16,261 nt of DNA, taken from contig FN649751.1 in the NCBI GenBank assembly GCA_000310025.1, forward strand, positions 5,048,614 to 5,064,874, written 5' to 3'. Below the pieces are notes generated by a model. That model did not search any database and was not told the origin of the DNA. It saw only the letters and a list, made by a program, of their open reading frames with translations. Positions 8,001-14,814 of the stretch are shown here, piece after piece (positions within the stretch are counted from its first letter, which is position 1; every line of letters starts with the position of its first letter). The position numbers were made by a program, and so were the translations under genes. This DNA comes from Ectocarpus siliculosus. Its lineage: Eukaryota > Sar > Phaeophyceae > Ectocarpales > Ectocarpaceae.

Positions 8001-10160
8001 TCGTGCTGAGGGACGCGGCAAAGATGTTGGAACATAACGACCTTGACGCCGCTCCTGCTATAAACAGAGGGTGGACTCGAACATTTGAACGAGAATCAAC
8101 ACGTGGGGAAATGCTCGAGTGTGGGTGAACTTCGGGACCAGGCGACCCGTGTGAGACGAGGCAGTCCGGAGAGCTCCCGCGACACAAAGAGTCGTCTGGG
8201 GATAAGCTTCACCGCTTCCATAGCTAGGGCACGACCAAGACAGGCCCCAATGGCGGATTATCTAGCGTGCCCCTCTTATGATTCCCTCTCTTCTCTCCTG
8301 TCCTTCTATCTCAATGCTGAGGAAATAAGGAAACCAAGAGAGGGCAACATCAGTCTTCTCAACAAGAGCGTATGGACTCAGCAGAACAGGGCAACGTACA
8401 CGCCGCTTCCTCACCCTCTCGCCCCGGGCCCCCCGTCACCCCTAACCAATTCCAGCTGTCTGTCTGTCTGTATATCTATCTCTCTCGATACCGAGGTACC
8501 AACGCCGTCTCCTCCTGATGGCCTCTCACACACCTGCAGGTGGTGCATGAGACGGCCGGGCGTGGCGATGATGATGTCTGGGTTGTCCGCGAGGGCGGTG
8601 AACTGCTTGTCCATGCTGTCCCCGCCGACGAGAAGGGCCATCCTCAAGTCCTTCAGCTTCGACATCTTGCGCGCGAACGTCAGCGTCTTCGAAGAAGGGG
8701 GGCGGGCGAGGAAACAGGGGGGAAGGCAGGGTTGAGAAAAAAACAAACTGCAACAGGCGCGTAGGTCGGCCGAGAATAAGCTGAGGTCCGATGTACCGAA
8801 CAGGAACAAAAAAAAAGCACTTGATCATGCGCCCTGGATGCGAAACTTTGATCATGCACCCTGGATGCAAAACTTGTCGCGAAAAGCCCGGAAAGAAGGA
8901 AACCCAAGCGAGGGCCACCCGTGTCTTCTCAACGAAGGGCATGTATTGGCTCACCCATTGCTACGAACAGGGTAACATACACGCCGCTTCCTCACCCTCT
9001 CGCCCCCACCCCCTTAAACCCTACCTACCAATAGCAACACCAGGTGCCGAGCGTTCTTGAACAAACACAGGCCGTCAGGTAGGAGAGCAGCAGCAGCACT
9101 CCGTTGTGTTTCCCACAACCGCATCAAGTAGGCATCTACACACCTGGACGGCAAGCTCTCGCGTTGGCGACAGAATGATGGAGCGAGCTCCCATCTTGTG
9201 GCTGTGGCTGCCGAGCTTCTCCAGCACCGGGATGAGGAACGCGGCCGTCTTTCCCGAACCGGTCCTTGCCATGACCACCACGTCGGCGCCGGCGAGGGTG
9301 ACGGGGAGAGATTTCCGCTGCACCGGCGTAGGAACCTTGTAGCCCATGGCCATGATCTGAAAGAGAATTGGAGGTGGTGCCAAGGGAGGAGGGGCGTGCG
9401 CAGTCGGGGGGTGTTCACGTAGCTTACAGACGATGGGCTCACGGGGATGATGTCCACAAGCTCCTGTGACACACGTACGGGGGTGTATTTCGTAGGTGGT
9501 CCTGAAACTCCCCCCCTCCCCACCCCGCGCGCGCCACTGTACTGGTCCTACAATGAGACGGCGACAGCGGCGTACTATATATACTGCTCTACACTTTCAC
9601 CGGACATCCCGTTAGGCTGGCTGGGCGAGACAGCACCTCGCCATAAGTCCTGCCGGATGGTCAGGGTGAAATGTGCAATGGCACCCACGCATTTCCTTGT
9701 AGTTGTTTCCTCACCATCAACGCAGTACGTGAGGCATTGTGCACATCAAGTTGCAGCGGCAGTCCTGTTTTCCCTGTGTTAAGGAATAATATAAACACAC
9801 ACAGAAAGACTACCCATTCGAGATGTTGTTGGCGCCTTGGATCGCGCATCCGCAACATGTGACTCACTGGGCCCCCACCGCTTCTGCGAAAGGCAGAAAG
9901 ACTCCTGACGGTCCCATAGCCCAACTACAGTGGAATAAGAACCATCCTACATCAGCATGTACTACCGCTATGGACCCCAAGGCCTAAGGCGTGCAAACGC
10001 GCAAGCTGTCTAGCTCTACAAGTACGGCAGTGGCGGACTGTCGGGTGTGTGTGCGGCTGCCAATCGTCTGTTATCACGCCGCACTTACCCCACGAAAGAG
10101 GTCCTGGCCGAGCCCCATAGCCTGGAAGCTCCCGACCTTCGGCTTTGCTGGAGGCTTCAT
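839..10160 (-). CDS. DDX54: DEAD-box ATP-dependent RNA helicase, DDX54/Dbp10 family (13 exons, 3' end unresolved)
   Basis: Family role: a nucleolar ATP-dependent RNA helicase that remodels pre-60S ribosomal particles. Thirteen exons on the minus strand join in frame: 10089-10160, 9144-9356, 8534-8686, 7562-7803, 6953-7085, 6010-6105, 5442-5588, 5005-5250, 4569-4643, 3695-3879, 2179-2802, 1343-1427 and 839-998. They give about 810 residues (human DDX54 has about 880). Visible motifs are Q motif (FQAMGL, then GYKVPTPVQ, residues 12-37), I (RTGSGKT, 55-61), Ia (PTRELA, 88-93), Ib (TPGR, 137-140), II (DEAD, 162-165), III (SAT, 193-195), IV (VFVATRHHA, about 258), V (TDVAARGID, 310-318) and VI ([11 protein letters not shown], 339-349). 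A disordered Ala/Gly/Lys-rich insert (about 540-710) precedes the Dbp10 C-terminal domain (about 720-810). Every junction has GT-AG ends and matching phase. The ATG at 10160 is chosen because the frame then enters the family's FQxMGL start. The conserved KIRTES end is reached, but no convincing final exon is visible. Confidence 0.95.
981..1212 (-). repeat. Four tandem copies of the exon 13 acceptor region
   Basis: Cores at 981-1018 (the real acceptor and exon start), 1055-1093, 1120-1157 and 1171-1212 share, on the minus strand, a T/G-rich lead, an AG-like position and then about 18 bases that read E-A-(I/M/V)-L-D-(V/L). Predicted exon-start positions are 998, 1072, 1136 and 1187, so the spacings are 74, 64 and 51 nt. 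The copy at 1072 keeps a perfect cag, the one at 1136 has aag and the one at 1187 has gtg. The intervening linkers are A/T-rich and variable. Confidence 0.85.
999..1342 (-). other. DDX54 intron 12, with duplicated acceptor region
   Basis: This GT-AG intron of 344 nt runs between exons 12 and 13. Its downstream half (in transcript sense) is a degenerate tandem array of the exon 13 acceptor region; see the separate repeat entry. The rest is A/C-rich on the plus strand, T/G-rich in the transcript. Confidence 0.85.
1343..1427 (-). CDS. DDX54: DDX54 exon 12: start of Dbp10 C-terminal domain
   Basis: The exon completes a Thr codon and adds 28 residues including [15 protein letters not shown], the part of the Dbp10 C-terminal domain that precedes the conserved A-x-LD segment. 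The acceptor is attcag and the donor GTGAGC. The phase fits exon 11 (2-nt overhang) and exon 13 (phase 0). Confidence 0.82.
1479..1683. repeat. 39/45-bp minisatellite, five units
   Basis: The core ccttccttcataaaggt recurs at 1491, 1536, 1575, 1614 and 1653 (one-base offset), so the periods are 45, 39, 39 and 39. The outermost units carry the variant gtgtactaaacatctcc, while the inner ones have gtaccatctccaatgtggag. Each inner unit holds two short inverted repeats (acctt-aaggt and ctcc-ggag). A G/A difference (aacgcc or aacacc) alternates from unit to unit. Confidence 0.95.
1959..2163. repeat. CAA/CAG/CCA triplet-hexamer microsatellite
   Basis: This is an imperfect run of acaaca, acagca and accaac units, with its purest part (aacagc repeats) near 2060-2110. 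It lies in intron 11, about 15 nt from the exon 11 donor. In the transcript it is a U/G-rich tract. Confidence 0.9.
2179..2802 (-). CDS. DDX54: DDX54 exon 11: disordered Ala/Gly/Lys-rich insert
   Basis: This is the largest helicase exon, with 207 full codons. It begins [11 protein letters not shown] (human RSRATIFEI) and ends KAFYIGYGT (human QEFYIPY). The middle is low complexity: an 11-Ala run (2499-2531), an acidic/Gly stretch, a basic cluster [17 protein letters not shown] (residues about 648-664, a likely nuclear/nucleolar signal) and an 11-Gly run (2250-2282). Acceptor acccag completes a Ser codon; the donor is GTGAGT. Confidence 0.9.
2865..2954. repeat. GA/CAGA-rich microsatellite
   Basis: The tract is dominated by gagaga and cagaca units on the plus strand, so it is CT-rich in the helicase transcript. 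It starts about 60 nt upstream of the exon 11 acceptor and may act as an extended pyrimidine tract. Confidence 0.85.
3421..3466. repeat. CAC/CAT trinucleotide and hexanucleotide run
   Basis: A run of cac triplets is followed by catcac hexamers on the plus strand. It lies inside helicase intron 10 with no coding role on the minus strand. Confidence 0.85.
3520..3636. repeat. 22-bp minisatellite bracketed by a 30-bp exact repeat
   Basis: A 30-bp sequence (3520-3549, ending acaaacagctata) recurs exactly at 3607-3636. Between them lie copies of a 22-bp unit built from caccaccacaacaatacag. The array lies about 60 nt from the exon 10 donor. Confidence 0.85.
3695..3879 (-). CDS. DDX54: DDX54 exon 10: basic linker after the core
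   Basis: The exon has 61 codons plus 2 nt. It encodes [27 protein letters not shown] and HPLL, which match the NAQQQYVRSRPAPS, IKRAKEMD and HPLF segments of human DDX54. The donor GTGTGT lies inside a GT-rich run (+ strand 3675-3694), so nearby alternative donors are possible. Confidence 0.9.
3880..4568 (-). other. DDX54 intron 9
   Basis: This 689-nt GT-AG intron is less repetitive than its neighbours, with only short A-runs. Several overlapping short open frames are present on both strands but none has a recognisable motif. Confidence 0.8.
4569..4643 (-). CDS. DDX54: DDX54 exon 9: short linker exon
   Basis: The exon has 25 codons beginning [13 protein letters not shown], which matches the VVDEED segment of human DDX54. 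The acceptor aaatag is A/T-rich rather than pyrimidine-rich; the donor is GTGAGT. Phase is 0 on both sides. It was identified by homology position and phase. Confidence 0.85.
4644..5004 (-). other. DDX54 intron 8
   Basis: This 361-nt GT-AG intron has a GA-rich patch and a C homopolymer (about 4976-4987) close to the exon 8 donor. No other feature was recognised. Confidence 0.8.
5005..5250 (-). CDS. DDX54: DDX54 exon 8: end of helicase core, lineage-specific loop
   Basis: The exon has 82 codons, phase 0, acceptor ccacag and donor GTATGG. It starts [22 protein letters not shown], matching [22 protein letters not shown] of human DDX54. A Gly/Asp/Glu-rich loop (residues about 382-411) then appears to be an expansion relative to human. 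Confidence 0.93.
5442..5588 (-). CDS. DDX54: DDX54 exon 7: motifs V and VI
   Basis: The exon has 49 codons, phase 0, acceptor gatgcag and donor GTGAGA. It encodes [11 protein letters not shown] (motif V) and [14 protein letters not shown] (motif VI with the arginine fingers). The [10 protein letters not shown] segment between them is characteristic of the Dbp10 group. Confidence 0.95.
5589..6009 (-). other. DDX54 intron 6
   Basis: This 421-nt GT-AG intron contains a G homopolymer on the plus strand (about 5614-5626; C-rich in the transcript, close to the exon 7 acceptor) and a short acaaca run near 5807-5820. Nothing coding was recognised. Confidence 0.8.
6010..6105 (-). CDS. DDX54: DDX54 exon 6: RecA domain 2 core
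   Basis: This 32-codon exon is phase 0, with acceptor gatgcag and donor GTGACG. It encodes the [11 protein letters not shown] and LDKFRKGK segments, which match the YSALDPTAR and LAKFTLGK segments of human DDX54. Confidence 0.92.
6106..6952 (-). other. DDX54 intron 5
   Basis: This 847-nt GT-AG intron has an interrupted C homopolymer on the plus strand (about 6863-6883) near its donor side. Open frames of about 200 codons exist on both strands but show no motif and no agreement with the helicase frame, so I treat them as chance. Confidence 0.8.
6953..7085 (-). CDS. DDX54: DDX54 exon 5: start of RecA domain 2, motif IV
   Basis: The exon completes a Ser codon and then encodes 44 residues starting [16 protein letters not shown] and including [13 protein letters not shown] (motif IV). 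The acceptor is ccccaag and the donor GTAAGG. This reading is fixed by the 2-nt overhang of exon 4. Confidence 0.93.
7086..7561 (-). other. DDX54 intron 4
   Basis: This 476-nt GT-AG intron has an imperfect repeat of acgacaacatccacaac over about 7465-7560, immediately next to the exon 4 donor. In the transcript this is a G/U-rich tract that contains several GTG and GTTG donor-like triplets. Confidence 0.8.
7562..7803 (-). CDS. DDX54: DDX54 exon 4: DEAD box and SAT motif
   Basis: The exon has 80 codons plus 2 nt. It encodes [19 protein letters not shown] (catalytic Walker B DEAD) and LLFSATMPK (motif III coupling ATP hydrolysis to unwinding). The acceptor is ccccag and the donor GTGTGG. The two leftover bases (AG) join the first base of exon 5 to make Ser. 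Confidence 0.95.
7841..7936 (-). mobile_element. Decayed LINE 3'-end fragment
   Basis: It resembles 15885-15964 at the right edge of the window: gcgtacccat, a ttgc-tgcc-tagt stretch, gaccacgcgtcc, tcgagac and a final gttcc-ac occur in the same order and orientation. A local duplication of about 25 bp (gaccacgcgtcctcgagac versus gaccatgccccctcgag) interrupts the match. It is non-coding and probably a fragment of the same family. Confidence 0.6.
8329..8425. repeat. Intron-shared block, copy 1 (intron 3)
   Basis: It matches 8898-9006 in the neighbouring intron 2. Both begin ggaaacc, contain gtcttctcaac and gaacagg, and end with 29 identical bases running from tacacgccgctt to ccctctcgcccc. Confidence 0.85.
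8534..8686 (-). CDS. DDX54: DDX54 exon 3: GG doublet and motif Ib
   Basis: The exon has 51 codons, phase 0 at both ends, acceptor cgaag (AAG, not CAG) and donor GTGTGT. It encodes the LLVGGD segment and IIIATPGR, the RNA-contacting motifs of RecA domain 1. The residues match the region of human DDX54 around LILGGD and IIIATPGR. Confidence 0.94.
8821..8873. repeat. 27-bp tandem pair
   Basis: Two adjacent copies of ttgatcatgc(g/a)ccctggatgc(g/a)aaac start at 8821 and 8848 and differ at two positions. Confidence 0.9.
8898..9006. repeat. Intron-shared block, copy 2 (intron 2)
   Basis: This is the partner of 8329-8425, in the same orientation. It is about 12 nt longer because of small insertions in the middle. 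The last 29 bases are identical to copy 1. Confidence 0.85.
9144..9356 (-). CDS. DDX54: DDX54 exon 2: Q-motif Gln, Walker A and motif Ia
   Basis: The exon has 71 codons, phase 0 at both ends, acceptor ctttcag and donor GTGTGT. It carries [11 protein letters not shown], the Walker A motif ARTGSGKT and the PTRELA motif, ending on the Gln codon after it. Together these form the ATP-binding half of RecA domain 1. Confidence 0.95.
9357..10088 (-). other. DDX54 intron 1
   Basis: This 732-nt intron has a consensus GTAAGT donor and ctttcag acceptor. It divides the Q motif. Short open frames on both strands have no motifs. No repeat beyond small C-runs was seen. Confidence 0.82.
10089..10160 (-). CDS. 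DDX54: DDX54 exon 1: start codon and first half of Q motif
   Basis: This exon encodes 24 residues beginning [10 protein letters not shown] and ending with the FQAMGL-DLFRG segment, which matches the FQSMGL-VFKG of human DDX54. The donor is a textbook GTAAGT and the junction is phase 0. The N-terminus is much shorter than in human, which has about 95 residues before this point, so an additional upstream exon cannot be excluded. Confidence 0.88.
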
Positions 10161-10404
10161 GGTATCCTTTCTCTTCCCGCTCTTGGGTAGAGCACGAGCA
10201 AGCGAGTGGTGAGTGGTGAGCGCTGTGGCTGGAGAGACACAGGTGGAGCGGTGAGCGGCCTGAGAGGTTGGACACCAGGGGGGTGTTACATCCTAATCGC
10301 AGGCCCCCCGGTAGTGAAGGAGAGGGAGAGGTGACACAGCACACCGCTGTGCACGACACGTTCAAACGCAGGCGTGCTACCACGCGCGCACACACCCCGC
10401 TGCC
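10161..10404. promoter_or_regulatory. Putative bidirectional promoter between divergent genes
   Basis: Only 244 bp separate the helicase ATG (minus, 10160) from the PPR ATG (plus, 10405), so both 5' UTRs and both core promoters must lie here unless upstream non-coding exons exist. No TATA box is obvious. The segment has gagtggt repeats (10204-10216), a G-run (10278-10283) and a short inverted repeat gcgtg-ctac-cacgc (10372-10385). The promoter role is inferred from layout. Confidence 0.6.
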
Positions 10405-10602
10405 ATGATTAGAACTACTATTGCGGGGGTAGATTCACTGCTGCACCGTGGTGCTGCCGCTGCCACCAGTGCAGCTAGACAGGGCGCATCGTCGAGAGGT
10501 CTCGGGGATCGTCAACAACATGCCTCAGCAGCAGTGGCGATTTGCTGGCGAGGAGGTCCAACAAGGAGACATTGGTCTAGTCAGAAGGAGGCAGAGGAAA
10601 AG
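10405..10602 (+). CDS. PPR gene exon 1: targeting leader
   Basis: The exon has 66 codons. The ATG context gctgccATGa is favourable. The peptide is Arg/Ala/Ser-rich with Asp10 the only acidic residue in the first 34, and ends SSQKEAEEK at donor GTGGGT. Choice of this exon rests on its leader-like composition and phase match to exon 2; no similarity was available. Confidence 0.6.
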
Positions 10603-13600
10603 GTGGGTCTGCGTTCTGCAGCGCGCTTTTGCAAGGTCGAAAGGAAGATGTTCGTGTGGCTGAGGTGGCGGTCGTCGATCGTAGTTTTTGAATGTCAGCA
10701 AGGAGAGTGTGTCACTCGAAGCTGCTGTCATATTTGTTGGTTGTGGAGCTTTCAGTGGGCAGCTCTATGGGCCTGGTCCTCGTTTGCGCAAGTGCGAGAG
10801 AGCCTTGGCGGGCACCTCTCCGTATGGTGATTGTTTGCGAGTTTTTCGTTTTTTTTTCTTTGTCAACAGCAGGCAAGAGAGAGCAGAGATACCTCCTGTC
10901 CAAGTGCGTAGGTTGTGTCGGTATGTGTGCGAAAGTTTGAACGTTTGCCCTTATTGACAGCGCAAGACATGATCTTGCTCCGTGTGCATTTGTCGTGATC
11001 TGTTGTCTTATCCGGTGACATGGGCACTCAACACTCAACGAACTGCGTGTGTCTGGTTGGCGCACAAATCGGGCGTTGTGCTCTTCGCGCACCCTGCACG
11101 AGTAGAGGTTGCATATCCAATTAGACTACTTTTGCTTCTGTTTCTTCGGGTCCAACCTGCTGTTGTTCATGTATGCACTAAATACATGCACTGAGGCCAC
11201 CGGACCGTCGCCCTCTCGCGGCACTTCTGTAGTTTCTGCAGGCTGTCTAACAAGTCCTTGCGATGGCAGAAAACAAGCCGTCCTCCTCGCTTTTTCTACG
11301 AAAAGCGTCCCTGACATGAACGACCCCTCCCGTCTGCCAACAGGATAGCGCCGGCGATGCCGCAGTCGACGTCGGCGACTACTCCCCAGACGCGACTGCA
11401 ACTACCGAGGAGCCCGCCCCACCCAAGCCGCAGCGTACCTTCGTGGTGCGAACGCCCGACTCCTCCTCCTCCCTCAAGGTCACCGTGCCGAGCACGACCG
11501 CCGAGGCGATGGCGATGAACCTGTCGATCAGGGAGAACGCCAGGGCGAAGAAGGAGGCGGCGGCGCGCCGGCACGCGGCCACCACAGCGGCCAGGGCGTC
11601 GTCGAAGCAACCGGCAGGTGGAGCGGCGCCGGCGCCGGCGGCCGCCCCCCACACCAGAGGCAGGCCGGCCGAACGGCGGCGGGTGCCGAGCATGATGGTG
11701 GTGACGCCCAACGCCCGGTCGAAGTCCATCCAGATGGAGGTGCCCCTCACGACGGCCGAGTGCATCAAGCTGAACAGGGCGGTGAAGGAGAGGTACCCGA
11801 CGCAGCAGCAGGAAGCCGACGAAGACAGCAACAACGGCGTCAACGCCGGCTACTCGAGGAGGTGGCGCAACCCGCCCGCGCCCGGCGTCGGTGGAGGCCA
11901 GGGGCTGCACCATGCCTACGGAGCGGGCCTGTCTTCTTTCCCCGAGATCGTGAGATACGCGGACGTCGAGCAGAGCGCGCGGGAGCCTAGCTACGACAGA
12001 ACGATTGGGAACCTGCACAAGGCCAGGAGATGGGACCAGATTGTGCGGGTGTGGGAGGTGAGAAGACGAAATCGCACGACGCGCTTTCGGAGCTCTTTCC
12101 GTAGAGGGGTGCGGGTGTTAACACACGCTGGCTTGCAAGTACGTTGAGCGCACGGCTTGTGCTTTGGGGCGATGAAACAGCAGCCAAGGGAGCGATGAAC
12201 CAGCGTTACGCTTCCTTCCCCTTTGTACGGGAGACGGCAGCGGTGCTGTTGTAGCGTAGACCCAGGCTTCGGATAGACGCACCAACCAATATTAAAAAGG
12301 CGTACAGGTGACTATGTTGAAGACAAGCACGCGTGGAAACTTTGTTTAACACCCCCGCCCCGCGCCCTCGCGCTTCCAAGTAGAGAGAAAACGTTTTGCA
12401 TGCTAGGGTAAGTGTGTCTGAGGGGCGGATACATGACGGACAAACAACCACAACTTCAACACACCCGTAGAATACGGGTGTTGTACGACGTATGCAACCG
12501 ACCGCATTAATGTTGTCTGGAAAAGGCACCGTGCAACTTCTCGCAAGCGTGGCGTGGTTGACGGTCTACGCACTCCGAAAGGCGTCACAAAATGCGGACA
12601 AGCGCACGTCGCGTCTGGTTTTCACGGCTCTCGCGGCAAGCACCATCACGATCTGACCGAGTGCACCGCCATGCCATGCCGCTATTCGCAAAAATTGCTG
12701 TGGTATCTACGAGCTATTATAATAGCTGCTTGCGCAGACAGAGTTGTAGGGAGTCAGGGGAGCGGCGTTTGGTCGAAGTCTGGTGTTGCAACCAACAACG
12801 AAGCTGCGGCGGAGCCGGAGGACGCTGTGGGCGCTATGACGATATTTTGGGCGTGCCGTCCTCCCCCCCTTCCCCCCCGGGCGCCAGCAAGTTTGCTGCT
12901 CCCCCCTTGTTCCGAGAGTATTGTTCTTCTCTGTCGTTTCATCCACATAATCGTTCAACGTGAGCACTCAAAGATGATGCCGAAATCACGCTCGTAAAAC
13001 AGTCCGTTGCTTGGATGCTGTTTGCTGGTTGTCGTGCTTGTTTTCCTGCCTTTTTGCCAAGAGGGTAACATAATACACAACCCACACCCGGAAACTCATG
13101 TGCCATGTTCGTCTGCCGTTTTTTTCTTTGTGCGCTGACAGGAGATCGAGGAGAGGGAGAAGAGAGGGGTGACGGTGGGTCTTGGATGGACCACGTACGA
13201 GTGCTTGATGGACGCCTTCATTTCACACGTGAGCTCAGCTAGATGTAGCTGCTGTTGGTTGAAATGCTGTGCACACATTTCCTACACAGGGGCGGCGTAG
13301 AGGGGGCGGCAGGGGGGTTCTTTGCTTTCCAACAACAAAAGCAAAAACCTAGATGCAATAATGTTGGTCCTGTGTGTTTAAAAGGCGTTTTGACGGCGTG
13401 CCTGAAGTTGTTCAGAATTGCGAACGCCCGTCTCGATTGGCATAGGTAGCACCGTTCATGGCACCGTTCCTGGCACGGTGCCTATCCCAAGAGACGGGTG
13501 CTTTGTATGCTATCTCGTGATTGGCAAGGTGTTTCGGGGGCAACTGTGTGCATGGTTGCTGCAATGCCGCATGGCCGTACCGTCCTTGACAATAATAGCG

Positions 13601-14727
13601 CTATCCTACCGCTTTTTCCGGCGAAACTTGCTTTGTCCGTTCTTGACGGCTCCGTAGGCCGTTAGCCACGAGCTAGATATTGTCCCGACACGGAAAAACA
13701 TTCGAGTCTTGCTGGCGTTTGTTACGGGCGAGTCCATGCACGCTATATGTTCTGCTCTCTGGTGCTGCCTCACCCTGCCGTCGCGCTGCGTACTGCTGTG
13801 TCTTTCGTGTTCGCTACTATCTATTGCTGCTGAGTCTAGTTTCTCCTTCCTCTGCCTCCCCTTCCCTTGTCAACACATGCGTCTCTCTCTCTGCCTCTCT
13901 CCCGCCCCCCGACTCTTCGGGGCGTTCGCGGACAAGAACAGACGGACCTGGGGGTAGTGGCCAGGTGCGGGCGCGTGTTCGATCACTTGGTTGCCAGCGG
14001 ACAGGGCATACGGCCAGCGATATACAACTTGTACATGAAGGTGATGTACAAAAGTTCGAGAGGAGCAAGGCAGTATTTCGGCGAAAACAGCTGCCACAGA
14101 ATACGCTGCTTGCAAGACTAGGATGGGCCCGGGGTAAATTTCGGGCTTTTTTGTAAAAAATTGCCGCCGGGGGGGGTTTTTCCAAGTTTTGGGAAGGGTA
14201 ATCCCGGGGGTTGCCTTGGGATACTTTTTTGGTTTTCCAACGGGGGGGGGTCCCCCCCCGCGGCTTTTTTTGTGGGAATTTCCCCCTTTTCCCTTTTTTT
14301 TATATCCTTGGGGGCATTTCCCCTTTTCCCCCCCCCCCCCCCCCCATCTCTCTCTCTCGCTCTCGCTCTCCCCCCCTTTCTCGTTCCTCTCCGTCTCCCT
14401 ATGCTTCCCTCCGGGTCCACCGCTTCCTCAATCTTACTCGTGTGTTGGTTGCCTAATTTTTGTTGCTTTGCTCTCTGAAAAACCTCGGTTCGATTGACAG
14501 GGGTGCAGCGTGGCCAGGCTCGGGACCCGTGCGGTGGCGTTGATCGAGGGCCTTGATCGTTTGCCGGGGAAGGTGAGTCACGGGCTGACTGACTGACTGG
14601 TGTGCTTGGGCATGTCTCGTGTCCTCGGGGCTTGCTGGACCTGCGCGACCGTAACCCCCATCATTGTGGCGTGCCTTTTGGAGACACACAGACACAAACA
14701 ACGACAGAGACAGAGACAGATACAAAA

Positions 14728-14780
<53 letters not shown>

Positions 14781-14783
14781 GAC

Positions 14784-14814
<31 letters not shown>

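Larger units (their letters stand above)
7804..8533 (-). other. DDX54 intron 3, with retroelement trace and shared block
   Basis: This 730-nt GT-AG intron contains a decayed LINE 3'-end fragment about 40 nt before the exon 4 acceptor (7841-7936). Near its donor side it holds a block that recurs in intron 2 (8329-8425). No gene was recognised. Confidence 0.82.
8687..9143 (-). other. DDX54 intron 2
   Basis: This 457-nt GT-AG intron contains a 27-bp direct repeat (8821 and 8848) and a 109-nt block that recurs in intron 3. No gene was recognised. Confidence 0.82.

Noticed and set aside
9606-9830. Possible extra gene in helicase intron 1
   Set aside because: Short open frames on both strands have no motif, and the flanking exons join in phase 0 without any added exon.
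11296-12018. Minus-strand 240-codon Arg-rich open frame
   Set aside because: It is antisense to PPR exon 2. Composition follows GC-rich codons in the opposite frame, and no motif is present.
12960-12990. Possible box C/D snoRNA start (gatgatg)
   Set aside because: The box is imperfect and no D box or terminal stem lies at a suitable distance.
14470-14500. Possible tRNA T-arm (ggttcgattgac)
   Set aside because: No acceptor stem, D-arm or anticodon arm can be folded around it. It is simply the acceptor region of PPR exon 5.
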